Assembly: GCA_019120375.1 (NCBI GenBank)
Contig: DWVE01000056.1
Span: forward strand, 1 to 64,000
Source: Allofournierella_A excrementavium
Lineage (GTDB): Bacteria > Bacillota > Clostridia > Oscillospirales > Ruminococcaceae
Length of the DNA: 64,000 nucleotides
Direction of reading: 5' to 3'
In this document: positions 7,018 through 16,733 of the stretch, in pieces
Layout: every line of letters begins with the position of its first letter
Numbering within the stretch: position 1 is the first letter of the stretch
Made by a program: the position numbers and the translations under genes
Notes under the pieces: generated by a model
Told to the model about the DNA's origin: nothing
Seen by the model: the letters and a program-made list of their open reading frames with translations, nothing else
The model's database searches: none

Positions 7018-7755
7018 TCAGCCCCACACGGCAAGCGGCACCCGCTGGCCCTGAAGGCGGCGGGCAAGGTTGTCCACCGCCCGGAACGCGAGGCAATCGG
7101 CAGGCAGCGCCTGCCCTTTGGCGGCGCACAGCTGCAATTGGCTGCTCTCGGGCACCACGGCGATCAGCTGGGCGGCCACCGTGTCGATGCACTCGTCCAG
7201 GTCCCGCACTGCGCCGCCGAAGCTGGCGGGCCCCACCCGGTTCAGCACCAGGCGCACCTGTTTGGCCCCCGCGGCAAAGGCTTCCTCCGCGGCAATGTGG
7301 CCGTCCCGCAAGGTGACGGGGTCCGGCGTGAGCACCAGCAGCACTGTTTCGCTCACGGCCAGCGCCGCCTTGAAGGGCGCGCCCAGGCCGGCGGCGGTGT
7401 CCACCAGCACCCAGTCGAAAACGGGCGAAAGCTTGTCCAGCAGTTTTTTGAGCGCTGCCGGCTGCACGGTGCCGCTCCACTCATAGGGCGCTGAGATGAC
7501 CGAAAGGCCCGGATAAACGGGGCTGGCCACCACGGCTTTGGCGCCTTCGCACCGGCCGCTGAGCACATCGGCAATGTCGTAGACGGTCTTGCCGTAGACA
7601 CCGGCGATGATGTCCACGCTGCGCAGGCCGGAATCCAGCTCGATGAGCAGCACCTTGCCCCCCGCGGCGGCCAGGCGCGCGCCCAGCATCACCGAAAGGG
7701 TGCTTTTGCCGGTGCCTCCCTTGCCGGAAGCCACCATAACGATCTTTGCGCTCAA
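7018..7755 (-). CDS. MinD/ParA-family ATPase without MinC or MinE
   Basis: This 245-residue P-loop ATPase has the deviant Walker A SGKGGTGKST with the signature Lys, switch I region ELDSGLRSVDII, and Walker B DWVLVDTAAG, all as in MinD. I place the start at TTG 7755 because GGGAGG lies 7 bases upstream; the longer frame from 7794 has no ribosome site. The C-terminus ends at RRLQGQRVPLAVWG and lacks the usual lysine-rich amphipathic membrane-targeting helix of MinD. No minC or minE is adjacent. It could position division proteins or act with the neighbouring elongation machinery. It has its own promoter (7833-7861), separate from PBP2. Confidence 0.85.
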   Translation of the reverse strand: MSAKIVMVASGKGGTGKSTLSVMLGARLAAAGGKVLLIELDSGLRSVDIIAGVYGKTVYDIADVLSGRCEGAKAVVASPVYPGLSVISAPYEWSGTVQPAALKKLLDKLSPVFDWVLVDTAAGLGAPFKAALAVSETVLLVLTPDPVTLRDGHIAAEEAFAAGAKQVRLVLNRVGPASFGGAVRDLDECIDTVAAQLIAVVPESSQLQLCAAKGQALPADCLAFRAVDNLARRLQGQRVPLAVWG

Positions 7756-7832
7756 GCTCACGCCTCCCTGCCGGATGTTTTCTGCCAGCGGCAAATCGCC
7801 CCGGCTGACGGGAACAGCACGCTCGTATTATC

Positions 7833-7861
7833 ATAGTAGCACAAACTATACCCGAGCGCAA
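7833..7861 (-). promoter_or_regulatory. Promoter of the MinD-like gene
   Basis: On the minus strand TTGCGC (7856-7861) and TACTAT (7833-7838) are spaced by 17 bases, and a TGC extension precedes the -10. Confidence 0.6.
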
Positions 7862-7919
7862 GGCATGTTTTGTGAAGAAGGGACAAAAATATCTGGAAAA
7901 CGGCGTGTTTTTGCCATTT

Positions 7920-10010
7920 TCAGGGCAGAAGCTGCCCCGCCTCGGCGCTTTGCAGGTCGCCGGTCTTTTCGATGAAGTAGGCGTTGAAAATGTCCCGCAC
8001 CACCGGCAGCAGGTTGGAGCCGCCGCCGCCGTACTCCATGATGGCGCCGATGGCGATCTGGGGGTCCTCCACCGGGCCGTAGGCGATGACCGCGCTGTTC
8101 AGGTAGGTCAGGCCCTTTTCCTTGTCGTAATACTCGGCGCGCTGGGGGCTGCCGGTCTTGACGGCGATGGTCATGGGGTAGTCCCGCAGGGCGCTGCTGT
8201 TCTTGGCGGCCCGGATCATGCCCTCTTCCACCGCGTCAAAGGCGCCGATGTTGTCCTCCACCTGGGCCACCACCTCCGGCTCGAAGCTCTCCACCACCTC
8301 GCCGGTGTTGGAGTCGCGGTAGCTGGAGATGAAGTGGGTGCGGTAGCGGGTGCCGCCGTTGGCCAGGGTGGCGGCGTAGGTGGCCAGCTGCACCGGGGTC
8401 ACGGCGGTGTTGCCCTGGCCGATGGCGGCCATCAGCTCAAGGCCCAGGGTGAAGTTGTCGTCGTCCGGGTCGGTGGTGCGGCCGGTGTACTCCGACAGCT
8501 CCACCCCCGTCTCGGTGGCAAGGCCCAGCGTGCGGGCCATCTCGTTGAAGTTCTCGGCCCCTTCCCGGCGGCCCAGGTCGTAGAAGTAGGTGTTGCAGCT
8601 GTAGCCCAAAGCGTCGTAGAGGTTCAGGCTGGCGCCGCCCACATGGCCGATGCCCTCGCACCGGGGGCCGCCGCTGGTGACATAGTAGTTATAGCTGGAC
8701 TGGGCGCCGCCGCAGCGGATGGGCGTTTCGGTGGGGGTGATGAGGCCGGAGAGCAGGCCCTCCAGCGCCACCGCCGGCTTGAAGGTGGAGCCCGGCGAAT
8801 ACAGGCCCCGCAGCGCCCGGTCCACCAGGGGGGTGTTGGGGTCGCTGGCGTACTGCGCGGCGTTGGTGCTGCGCAGGTTCAGATCGTAGCTGGGGTAGTT
8901 GACGCAGGCCAGGATGCCCCCGGTCTTGACGTCGATGACCACCACCGCCCCGGCGCTGGCCTCCTTGCCCTTGTACTGCTCGGCGGTGGCCTGCAGGTTG
9001 AGGATCTGGTTTTCCAGCGCCTCGTAGACCTTTTTCTGCAAATCGGCGTTGATGGTGGTCACCATGGTCAGGCCCGGCTGGGGGTCCTGGATGACCTCGG
9101 TGGAGATGATGACGCCGTCCTTGTCGCGGGTGACCTGCTTGAGGCCGTCCTCGCCCCGCAGCTTGTCCTCGCCCACCTGCTCCAGGCCCGCCTGACCGAT
9201 GGTGTCGTTCATGGCGTAGCCTTTCTCCTTCAGGGGGTAGCTGACGTTGCCGTCCTCGTCGGTGACCTTCCAGTCCTCGGCGTAGATGGGGCCCACATAG
9301 CCCAGCAGATGGGGGGCCAGGGTGCCGTCGGCATAGACGCGGTAGCTGGTCTCGGTGATGTCCGCGCCCTCGCTGGTGAGGCCCCGCTCCTTCACGGTGG
9401 CCACGGTGCGGCTGCTCACGTCCTCGGCGAGGGTGAAGTTGTTGTTGTCGCTGAATTCCTCCAGCTCCATCTGGTAGCGGATGCCGCCCAGGATGCGCTG
9501 CCACTCGTGGGAATAGTCCTCCAGCTCATAGCGCTCCACCACGGCGGCCATCACCTGATCTGCGGTGGCGTAGGGCTGCTTGACCAGATTCTCCTTCAGT
9601 GCATCCAGCCGGCTCTGGGCGCGGGAGTCGTCCTCGGCGGCGGTGAACTCATAGTGGCCGTTTTCCGGCGCGCTGATGGGCATGGTGTCGTTCCACTCGT
9701 CGCCGCCGGCCTGCAATATCTCCACCAGCTCCACCAGCGTCTCGTTCAAATCGCCGGTAAGCATCAGCTTGTTGATGACCAGATTGTAGCCCGAGACGTT
9801 GGAGGCCATGGCCCGGCCGTATTCGTCCACGATCTCGCCGCGGGCGGCGGGGATGCTGAACAGGTAGTTGCTCACCTGCTGGGCTTTTTCCAGCAGCTCC
9901 TCCCCCTGCACCAGCTGGAACTGCACCAGACGCAGGATGAAGATGCCCATCACCACGGCGGTGGCGATGATCAGCGCGCCGAGGCGGCGGGCAAGGCTTT
10001 TTCGGTCCAT
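7920..10010 (-). CDS. mrdA: Penicillin-binding protein 2 (elongasome transpeptidase)
   Basis: This 696-residue membrane-anchored class B penicillin-binding protein cross-links peptidoglycan during sidewall elongation. One N-terminal membrane helix (about 10-33) precedes the dimerisation domain (beginning IPAARGEIVDEYGR). The transpeptidase domain has the three active-site motifs: Ser408 in STFK, S471-C-N and K618-T-G-S. AAAGGAGG lies 10 bases before the ATG. It follows mreD by 44 bases in the mreB-C-D-PBP2 cluster, which supports the elongation (PBP2) rather than septal (PBP3) role. Confidence 0.95.
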   Translation of the reverse strand: MDRKSLARRLGALIIATAVVMGIFILRLVQFQLVQGEELLEKAQQVSNYLFSIPAARGEIVDEYGRAMASNVSGYNLVINKLMLTGDLNETLVELVEILQAGGDEWNDTMPISAPENGHYEFTAAEDDSRAQSRLDALKENLVKQPYATADQVMAAVVERYELEDYSHEWQRILGGIRYQMELEEFSDNNNFTLAEDVSSRTVATVKERGLTSEGADITETSYRVYADGTLAPHLLGYVGPIYAEDWKVTDEDGNVSYPLKEKGYAMNDTIGQAGLEQVGEDKLRGEDGLKQVTRDKDGVIISTEVIQDPQPGLTMVTTINADLQKKVYEALENQILNLQATAEQYKGKEASAGAVVVIDVKTGGILACVNYPSYDLNLRSTNAAQYASDPNTPLVDRALRGLYSPGSTFKPAVALEGLLSGLITPTETPIRCGGAQSSYNYYVTSGGPRCEGIGHVGGASLNLYDALGYSCNTYFYDLGRREGAENFNEMARTLGLATETGVELSEYTGRTTDPDDDNFTLGLELMAAIGQGNTAVTPVQLATYAATLANGGTRYRTHFISSYRDSNTGEVVESFEPEVVAQVEDNIGAFDAVEEGMIRAAKNSSALRDYPMTIAVKTGSPQRAEYYDKEKGLTYLNSAVIAYGPVEDPQIAIGAIMEYGGGGSNLLPVVRDIFNAYFIEKTGDLQSAEAGQLLP

Positions 10011-10054
10011 GGGCAGTTACCTCCTTTGCGGCGGGGAATGGGATGAGCGGCGGG

Positions 10055-10579
10055 TCAGTCGGGCAGAGCGAAGCGCCGGTTCACCCGGCGGGCGGCCCAG
10101 AGGCTGACGGGCGAAAGGGCGGCGGTGAACACCGCGATGGGCAGCACCACCTCGAAATAGCGGGCCGCGGCCCCGGCGTAGCCGGGCATGGCGTAGAAGA
10201 ACAGAAAGTCCACGCCGGTGACCAGCACGGCGCACACGCCGCTCACCAGCACGAAGTTCATGGAGTTGAGCCGCAGATAGAGGCTCACCAGAATGGCGGC
10301 GCCGAAGCAGACGCAGAGCATGCCCAGGCCCAGCAGGCCGCCGGGGCGGCCGGCGGTGAAGTCCCACAGAAGGCCGCCCACCGCGCCGAAGAAGGCGCCG
10401 GGATACTCGCCCTCGCACACCGCCACCGCAAGGCACAGCGGCAGGATGAACACCGGGCGTATCTCGCCCAGCACCAGAAAGCCGGGGGTGGTCTGGAGGG
10501 TGGCGGCCGTCAGAAGCAGCACAAAGTAGCTGGCCCATTTGCCGGCCAGCATCAGATTGCGCTTGCTGCGTGAGGTCAT
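10055..10579 (-). CDS. mreD: Rod shape-determining protein MreD
   Basis: This 174-residue, about five-helix membrane protein sits between mreC and the PBP2 gene, the canonical mreD position. The sequence has the family's charged-poor profile and the motifs EIRPVFILPL and GALVGG-like GAVGGLLWDFTAG. AAGGAGG lies 7 bases from the ATG and the mreC stop is 12 bases upstream, so the genes are co-transcribed. MreD is part of the elongasome linking cytoplasmic MreB filaments to periplasmic MreC and PBP2. Confidence 0.92.
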   Translation of the reverse strand: MTSRSKRNLMLAGKWASYFVLLLTAATLQTTPGFLVLGEIRPVFILPLCLAVAVCEGEYPGAFFGAVGGLLWDFTAGRPGGLLGLGMLCVCFGAAILVSLYLRLNSMNFVLVSGVCAVLVTGVDFLFFYAMPGYAGAAARYFEVVLPIAVFTAALSPVSLWAARRVNRRFALPD

Positions 10580-10591
10580 GGCGCGTCCTCC

Positions 10592-11443
10592 TTACTCCTC
10601 GGAAGAATCAGAAGAATCATCGGTGACGATGAACACATGGGTCAGCTTGTTGATGTCCGCCCCCGGCTCCACCACCGCGATGGTGGAGGTGCCGCTCTCC
10701 TCGGGCACCAGCTCCAGGATGGTGCCCACCCGGATGTTGGCGGGGAACTCGCCCCCGAGGCCGGTGGTGATGATCTCGTCGCCCACCATGGCCAGGGTGT
10801 CGCGGGGGAGGTTTTCCAGCACGCACATGCCGTCGGCGGCGTAGTCCGCCGAGCCGTTCAGGTTGCCGCTGTCGCGGGTGCGGCTCACAAGGCAGGCCAC
10901 ATAGGACCCGGGCTGCAGGATGGTCATCACCTTGCTGCTGTTCAGATCCGCCTCCAGCACGCGGCCCACAAGATAGCCCTTGTCGCTGACCACCACGTCG
11001 CCCTTTTCCACCCCGTTCAGGGTGCCCTGGTCGATGGTGAAGCCGCCGAAGCGGTCCAGCGGGTCGCGGCTGATGACAAAGGCCGAGGCGTACTGGAACT
11101 CGGGGTTCTCCTCCCGGATGTTGAGCAGGTCGCGGAAAGCCTTGTTCTCCGCCGCCAGCTGGTCATAGTCCACCAGCTGGTCCCGCAGCTCCTGGTTCTC
11201 CTGCTGCAGGGCCTCGTTCTCGGCGATTATCTGGTCGATGCGCACGTATTTGTCCAGCAGGCCGTCCACCCCGCCGCCCAGCAGCTGAGCCGCCTTCTGG
11301 AAGGGGGTGAGCAGCGCGCCCATGATCTCCTGGGGGGCGTTGGTCAGCCGGCCGTTGGCGCCGGCCCAGGCCATCATGCCCGCCAGCACCACCGCCACGG
11401 CCAGCAGGATCTTGAATTTTTTGGTGTAGAAAAAGTCGCGCAT
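10592..11443 (-). CDS. mreC: Cell shape-determining protein MreC
   Basis: This 283-residue protein has one N-terminal membrane helix (FKILLAVAVVLAGMMAWAG), a coiled coil (about 68-105: IIAENEALQQENQELRDQL) and the beta-barrel core with VVSDKGYLVGRV and ETGLGGEFP-type loops typical of MreC. ATG 11443 is preferred over an upstream in-frame TTG because GAGGAG is 8 bases from the ATG. MreC forms extracytoplasmic filaments that activate PBP2. A strong hairpin precedes the gene (11491-11521), which may lower expression relative to mreB. Confidence 0.93.
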   Translation of the reverse strand: MRDFFYTKKFKILLAVAVVLAGMMAWAGANGRLTNAPQEIMGALLTPFQKAAQLLGGGVDGLLDKYVRIDQIIAENEALQQENQELRDQLVDYDQLAAENKAFRDLLNIREENPEFQYASAFVISRDPLDRFGGFTIDQGTLNGVEKGDVVVSDKGYLVGRVLEADLNSSKVMTILQPGSYVACLVSRTRDSGNLNGSADYAADGMCVLENLPRDTLAMVGDEIITTGLGGEFPANIRVGTILELVPEESGTSTIAVVEPGADINKLTHVFIVTDDSSDSSEE

Positions 11444-11490
11444 GGGCAAAACTCCTCGCGTTGCGGTGTGAGGGCCGGGGCCCTCAATTC

Positions 11491-11521
11491 AAAAGGCGGG
11501 CGGCGAAAAAACGCCGCCCGC
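11491..11521 (-). terminator. Terminator-like hairpin between mreB and mreC
   Basis: A perfect 10-bp G+C stem (11496-11505 with 11512-11521) and a six-base loop are followed on the minus strand by CTTTT. It sits inside the mre operon and probably attenuates read-through from mreB into mreCD-PBP2. Confidence 0.65.
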
Positions 11522-11561
11522 GCACAGGCTTTCTGCGCTGCGCCGCCTTGTTTTGCGGCGC

Positions 11562-12578
<1,017 letters not shown>

Positions 12579-12648
12579 GTTGAATTACTCTCCTTTACAC
12601 ACACTCTATGAACGTATATGATGCGATCACGCAGATTTTTACTTCTAT

Positions 12649-12677
12649 ATTATAACCGCAAGCCCTGTGTTTCTCAA
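12649..12677 (-). promoter_or_regulatory. Near-consensus promoter of mreB
   Basis: On the minus strand TTGAGA (12672-12677) and TATAAT (12649-12654) are separated by 17 bases. The leader to mreB is about 65 bases. Confidence 0.8.
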
Positions 12678-12704
12678 GCGGCCGGGCGAAGTTTCGCATT
12701 TTGT

Positions 12705-13256
12705 TCAAAATTTTTGCAAAAGGCGGGCCAGACGGGAGACAGGAAGCCCCATAATGTTGTAGTAACAGCCCTCGATCTCCTCGCAGAAGAGGGCCGCGGC
12801 CCCCTGGATGCCGTAGCCGCCGGCCTTGTCGTAGGGCTCGTCGGTGGAGATGTAGGCCTCGATCTGCTCGTCGGAAAGCGGGAAAAAGCGCACCCGGGTG
12901 GTGGCGGTGAAGGTGTGGCTCTCGCCTTCGTGCCACACGCACACGCCGGTGTGGACGTAGTGGTCCGACCCGGAGAGGGCTTTGAGCATGCGGCGGGCGT
13001 CCTCTTTATCCTTGGGCTTGCCGAACACCTTGCCGCCGCAGTCCACCACGGTGTCGCAGCCGATGACGGTGTCTTCGGGGTATTCCCGGGCCACCACCAT
13101 GCACTTGCCGAAGGCGAGGTTCTCGGCGGTCTGGCGGGGGTCGGCGGCGGTGAGGGTGCTCTCATCAAAATCGCTGCCCACCACCTTGAAGTCGGCGGTG
13201 ATGAGGCTCAAAAGCTCTTTGCGGCGGGGGCTGGTGGAAGCAAGGATCAATGACAT
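12705..13256 (-). CDS. maf: Maf-family nucleoside triphosphate pyrophosphatase
   Basis: This 183-residue house-cleaning enzyme hydrolyses non-canonical or pyrimidine NTPs (dTTP/UTP/pseudo-UTP class) to monophosphates. Maf motifs are ILASTSPRRKELL, the SDFDES loop, IGCDTVV with the catalytic Asp, FGKPKDKEDA, and DKAGGYGIQG. It precedes mreB by 126 bases but mreB has its own promoter. maf upstream of mreB is a common Gram-positive arrangement. Confidence 0.95.
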   Translation of the reverse strand: MSLILASTSPRRKELLSLITADFKVVGSDFDESTLTAADPRQTAENLAFGKCMVVAREYPEDTVIGCDTVVDCGGKVFGKPKDKEDARRMLKALSGSDHYVHTGVCVWHEGESHTFTATTRVRFFPLSDEQIEAYISTDEPYDKAGGYGIQGAAALFCEEIEGCYYNIMGLPVSRLARLLQKF

Positions 13257-13280
13257 AACGAAACGCTCCTTCGGTTTATT

Positions 13281-13526
13281 TCAGATGCGGGTGCGGGTGT
13301 AGGCGAAAATGGCCAGGCTGATGGTGATGATCTGGGCCACGCTGATGCCCATGGTGAAGTTGAGGTCCAGCTTGACGACGGACAGGTCCAGCACCGGGTG
13401 GAAGCCGATGCTCTGGGAGAAGGCCAGCCAGGAGAGGCCGGGCGTTCCGGCGGCGAGGCTGGCGATCATGGCCCCCAGCAAAATGCCGGAGAGGATGAAA
13501 AAGCAGAGCAGCAATGTGCGTTTCAC
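13281..13526 (-). CDS. DUF4321 small membrane protein
   Basis: This 81-residue protein has two hydrophobic segments (LLLCFFILSGILLGAMIASL and ISVAQIITISLAIFAYTRT) separated by a short extracellular loop containing FHPVLDLSVVKLDLNF. This architecture and the PGLSWLAFSQSIGF block match DUF4321, a family found beside maf/mreB in Clostridia. The start is GTG 13526 (AAAGGA upstream); the longer frame overlaps dut and lacks a ribosome site. Function unknown. Confidence 0.8.
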   Translation of the reverse strand: MKRTLLLCFFILSGILLGAMIASLAAGTPGLSWLAFSQSIGFHPVLDLSVVKLDLNFTMGISVAQIITISLAIFAYTRTRI

Positions 13527-13548
13527 GGGCGTATCTTCCTTTCTTTTG

Positions 13549-13989
13549 TCACAGGCGGCCGGTGGAGCCGAAGCCCCCCTCGCCCCGCTGGGTCTCGTCC
13601 AGTTTTTCGGCGAAGGTGAAGGCACAGCGGGCCACGGGCATCACCATCAGCTGGGCCACCCGCTCGCCGGGCTCCAGGGTGCAGGGCTCATCCGAGAGGT
13701 TCACCAGCCCCACCTGAATGGCGCCGCGATAGTCCGAGTCGATGACCCCCACCCCGTTGGAGAGGGTCAGCCCACGCTTGACGGCCAGGCCGCTGCGGGC
13801 GCACACCAGCGCCACATACTCCGGCCCCGGCAGCTGGATGGCCACCCCGGTGGGCACCAGCGCCCGGCCCATGGGCGGCACGGTGAGGGGCGCGTCCAGC
13901 ACGGCGAAGAGGTCCGCCGCCGCCGCGCCCGCCGTGGCGTATTCCGGGGCCTTGGCCCCCGGCAGGGTCAGGGTGTATTTCACGTTCAT
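13549..13989 (-). CDS. dut: dUTP diphosphatase
   Basis: This trimeric dUTPase (146 residues) converts dUTP to dUMP and pyrophosphate. The five family motifs are in order: AAAADLFA, ARSGLAVKRG, GVIDSDYRGAIQVGL, GERVAQLMVMPV and the flexible C-terminal RGEGGFGSTG that closes the active site. Its ATG overlaps the stop of the upstream U32 gene (ATGA), indicating translational coupling. Confidence 0.97.
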   Translation of the reverse strand: MNVKYTLTLPGAKAPEYATAGAAAADLFAVLDAPLTVPPMGRALVPTGVAIQLPGPEYVALVCARSGLAVKRGLTLSNGVGVIDSDYRGAIQVGLVNLSDEPCTLEPGERVAQLMVMPVARCAFTFAEKLDETQRGEGGFGSTGRL

Positions 13990-16100
13990 CTCGTTTCATC
14001 CTTTCCGGCCCCGGGGGCGCTGGGGGTCTTGAAGTAGAGCCCGCGGGTGAATTCCTCCGGCCAGCTCTCCCCTTTTTCCAGCGCCGCAAGCACCCGGGCG
14101 GCCTCGGCGGGCGTTTCCAGGGTGAACCAGGCAAGCGCTCCGTCCGCCGGGAGTTTTTTCAGCTTGTCCCCCATGTAAAGGGGCACGGGATTGTAGATCT
14201 GCCGCACTCCCCCGCCGCAGCGCACCGGGAATTGCCGGCGCTTGCGGTCGGTGAGCAGGCCCTGCTTGTCGCAGTGGGCGCAGTCGGTAACGTTTTGCAG
14301 CGGGCAGGCCCGGGTGATCATCAGCGGCAGGTGGCCGTACACGATGGCCCAGGTGGGCACGCCGGGTTCGATGGCCTCCATCTCGGCAAAGGGCGTCTCG
14401 GGGGAAACGGTGAGGGCCGAGAGGCCCAGGTCCTTCCAGCACAGGGCGGACAGGGGGTTTGCCACATTCAGGCCGAAGCCGCCATAGAGTTTCCAGCCTT
14501 TCGCCAGGGGCAGATGGCCGATGTTGTGGACCATCACCCCGGCAAAGCCCGCTTCCTTCGCCTCGGCCAGGGCCTTGGCGGTGGCGGCCTCCATGCCGCC
14601 GAACATCACACGGGGGGCTTCCAGCACGGTTTTGGCCCGCAAGGCTTCCGGCACCTCCCGCCAGCGCAAAAGAGGCAGGACGACGCCCGCAAGGTCCCCG
14701 GGCAGGGGCGCGGGCAGCTGCTCCGGGCCTTCAAAGCGGGCCCAGAGCTGCTTTGCGCCCAGGGCGTGCCGCCGCGCTTCGGGCAGGCGGGCGGGGGCGC
14801 AGTTCCAGGCTTTGGGCGCGCTGCGCAGGGCCAGAAGCTGCTCCAGCACGGCGCGGCGGGCGTCGTTCCAGGCGGAGGCGGGCAGATAGCCCGGCTCGCC
14901 CTCAAAGCCCACGCTCTCGGAATAAAAAGGGGTGCCGCCGGTCTTGGCCAGTGCCTTTTCGATGGCGGGGCGCTGGCTGGCCCGGGCGGGCTCCATGGCC
15001 CCGGCCAGGGCCGCTTCGGCCCGGCGGCCCGCGCCGTCGGCGGCGGCCAGGGTGCAGCCGTTTTCGGCCACGGTGACCGTGAAGGCCACCGGCACCCGCT
15101 GGGCCTCCCGGCGGTAAAGCTCCCGGATGGCGGGCATGGCCGCCTTGCTGGCGGCGGTGTCCTCGGGGGTGCGCACGCCGAACATGGCGCCGCTGATTTT
15201 TCCCTCGATGTAGCCATTGGTGAAGCCGGAGCGGGAGAACACATCCTGCAGCTGCTGCTTATCAAAGGCTTCTCCCGCAAGGCTCTTGCGGCAGGCGTTG
15301 ACGGCGGCGGCCACATACTCCGGCCCCCGCAGCCGGCCTTCGATCTTGACGCTTGCCACCCCGGCCTCGGCCAGGGCGGGCAGGCTGCCCACGGCGCACA
15401 GGTCTTTCAGGGACAGATGGGCCGCCCCGGAGCCGTCCGCCGCGAAGGGCAGTCGGCAGGGCCCGGCGCACTCGCCCCGGTTGCCGCTGCGCCCGCCCAG
15501 GAAGGCGCTCATGTAGCACTGGCCGGACACCGACATGCACAGCGCCCCGTGGACGAACACCTCGATCTCGATGGGGCTTTCTTTGGTGATGGCGGCAATT
15601 TCGGCAAGGCTCAGCTCCCGGGCCAGGATGGCCCGCTCGAAGCCCATTTCCGCCAGCTGCCGCACCCCGGACAGGGTGTGGACGGTGAGCTGGGTGGAAC
15701 CGTGGAGGGCAAGGCCGGGGGCCATCTGCCGCGCCAGGGCGGCGGTGGCCAGGTCCTGCACGATGAGGGCGTCCACCCCGGCCCCGGCGGCCATGCGGAT
15801 GGTGTCGGCCAGAAGGCCCAGTTCGCCGGAAAAGGCGGTGGTATTCACCGCCGCGTGGACGCGCACGTCCCGCGCGTGGCAAAAGGCCACCGCCTCTTTC
15901 AGCTGCTGTGCGTCAAAATTGCCGGCGGTGCGCCGGGCGCTGAACTGCCGAAGGCCCAGATACACCGCGTTTGCCCCGGCAAAGACGGCGGCCCGCAGGG
16001 CTTCGCCGTCCCCCGCCGGGGCCAGCACCTCCACCGAACGGCGAAGGCCGTATTTCTTTGCCAGGCGCGCGGCCTGGACGGGGTCCGGCTGCCCGGTCAC
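13986..16100 (-). CDS. U32-family protein (RlhA-like) with DUF3656 region
   Basis: This 704-residue protein has an N-terminal U32 domain starting SVEVLAPAGDGEALRAAVFAGANAVYLGL, with the family signature EVFVHGALCMSVSGQCYMSA followed by the cysteine cluster GNRGECAGPC (about 178-215), which in relatives binds an Fe-S cluster. A long C-terminal half corresponds to DUF3656 and related extensions. E. coli RlhA, of similar length and layout, hydroxylates 23S rRNA C2501; TrhP relatives modify tRNA. I suspect an RNA hydroxylation role rather than collagenase activity. The start is GTG 16100, whose GTGA overlaps the zapA stop; the open frame extends upstream through zapA but is only a shadow there. 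Confidence 0.88.
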   Translation of the reverse strand: MTGQPDPVQAARLAKKYGLRRSVEVLAPAGDGEALRAAVFAGANAVYLGLRQFSARRTAGNFDAQQLKEAVAFCHARDVRVHAAVNTTAFSGELGLLADTIRMAAGAGVDALIVQDLATAALARQMAPGLALHGSTQLTVHTLSGVRQLAEMGFERAILARELSLAEIAAITKESPIEIEVFVHGALCMSVSGQCYMSAFLGGRSGNRGECAGPCRLPFAADGSGAAHLSLKDLCAVGSLPALAEAGVASVKIEGRLRGPEYVAAAVNACRKSLAGEAFDKQQLQDVFSRSGFTNGYIEGKISGAMFGVRTPEDTAASKAAMPAIRELYRREAQRVPVAFTVTVAENGCTLAAADGAGRRAEAALAGAMEPARASQRPAIEKALAKTGGTPFYSESVGFEGEPGYLPASAWNDARRAVLEQLLALRSAPKAWNCAPARLPEARRHALGAKQLWARFEGPEQLPAPLPGDLAGVVLPLLRWREVPEALRAKTVLEAPRVMFGGMEAATAKALAEAKEAGFAGVMVHNIGHLPLAKGWKLYGGFGLNVANPLSALCWKDLGLSALTVSPETPFAEMEAIEPGVPTWAIVYGHLPLMITRACPLQNVTDCAHCDKQGLLTDRKRRQFPVRCGGGVRQIYNPVPLYMGDKLKKLPADGALAWFTLETPAEAARVLAALEKGESWPEEFTRGLYFKTPSAPGAGKDETR

Positions 16101-16441
16101 GGGCGGCTCTCCCGCAGGCGCTGCACTTCCTTCTGCAGGCGCTCCACCTCGCGGCGGGCCTGCTCGGCGGCCAGTTTGGCCTTGGCGGCGTCCTCCAGAT
16201 AGTCCTTGATCTGGCTGCGCATGTTGTCGGCGCTGGAGGCGTTCTTCTGCAGTTCGTCCAGATAGCCCAGGGCCACCACCACGGCGCTGGCGGCAACGCT
16301 GGCCGAGGGGCTCTGGTTCATCAGTTCGTTCATATCCTTGTCCAGCCGCTCGGCCAGAGACTGCACATATTCCTCGGAGTCGGTGGTGGAGATCACATAA
16401 TTGGACCCGCACACCGTCAGTTTCACTTTGTTCGCAGGCAT
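16097..16441 (-). CDS. zapA: Cell division protein ZapA
   Basis: This 114-residue FtsZ-ring stabiliser has an N-terminal head (KVKLTVCGSNYVISTTDSEEYVQSLAERLDKDMNEL) and a long C-terminal coiled coil (KAKLAAEQARREVERLQKEV), the standard ZapA layout. ATG 16441 has GAGGGA about 6 bases upstream and is preferred to a TTG 15 bases earlier. It heads a minus-strand operon with the U32 gene and dut, both coupled by stop/start overlaps. Confidence 0.9.
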   Translation of the reverse strand: MPANKVKLTVCGSNYVISTTDSEEYVQSLAERLDKDMNELMNQSPSASVAASAVVVALGYLDELQKNASSADNMRSQIKDYLEDAAKAKLAAEQARREVERLQKEVQRLRESRP

Positions 16442-16509
16442 GGTCTTCCCTCGCAATCGAATCTTCTTGTATGCAAAGCCGGGGCGCGCCCGGTTCTCTT
16501 TTATACGCT

Positions 16510-16518
16510 ATTATAATA
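16510..16518 (-). promoter_or_regulatory. Possible -10 element for zapA
   Basis: A TATAAT lies at 16510-16515 on the minus strand in an AT-rich stretch of the divergent zapA/glgP gap. No convincing -35 is present at 16-18 bases. Confidence 0.4.
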
Positions 16519-16611
16519 TATTTCACCGGCGCAGGAAAGCCCATTTTTTGAAATTCCGCCCTCTTTTGGCTTCGCAAGGGCTGATTTCGGTTCCCGGGAA
16601 CGGATTTTTTC

Positions 16612-16640
16612 TTGAAACAGCCGGCAAAACTTGGTACAAT
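16612..16640 (+). promoter_or_regulatory. Promoter of glgP
   Basis: TTGAAA (16612-16617) and TACAAT (16635-16640) are separated by 17 bases. The leader is about 85 bases. Confidence 0.8.
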
Positions 16641-16733
16641 AGAAAAGCATATGGACCGCTTTTCTCAAGGCCTGCGCCGCCCTTTCCCGGCGGCCGCGCC
16701 TTTTTGTCCAATACAAAACAAGGGGAGATACAT

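Noticed and set aside
16101..16577. N-terminal extension of the U32 protein by about 159 residues
   Set aside because: This part overlaps zapA in another frame and reads as arginine/glutamine-rich shadow sequence. GTG 16100 with the GTGA overlap and a ribosome site fits the family N-terminus.
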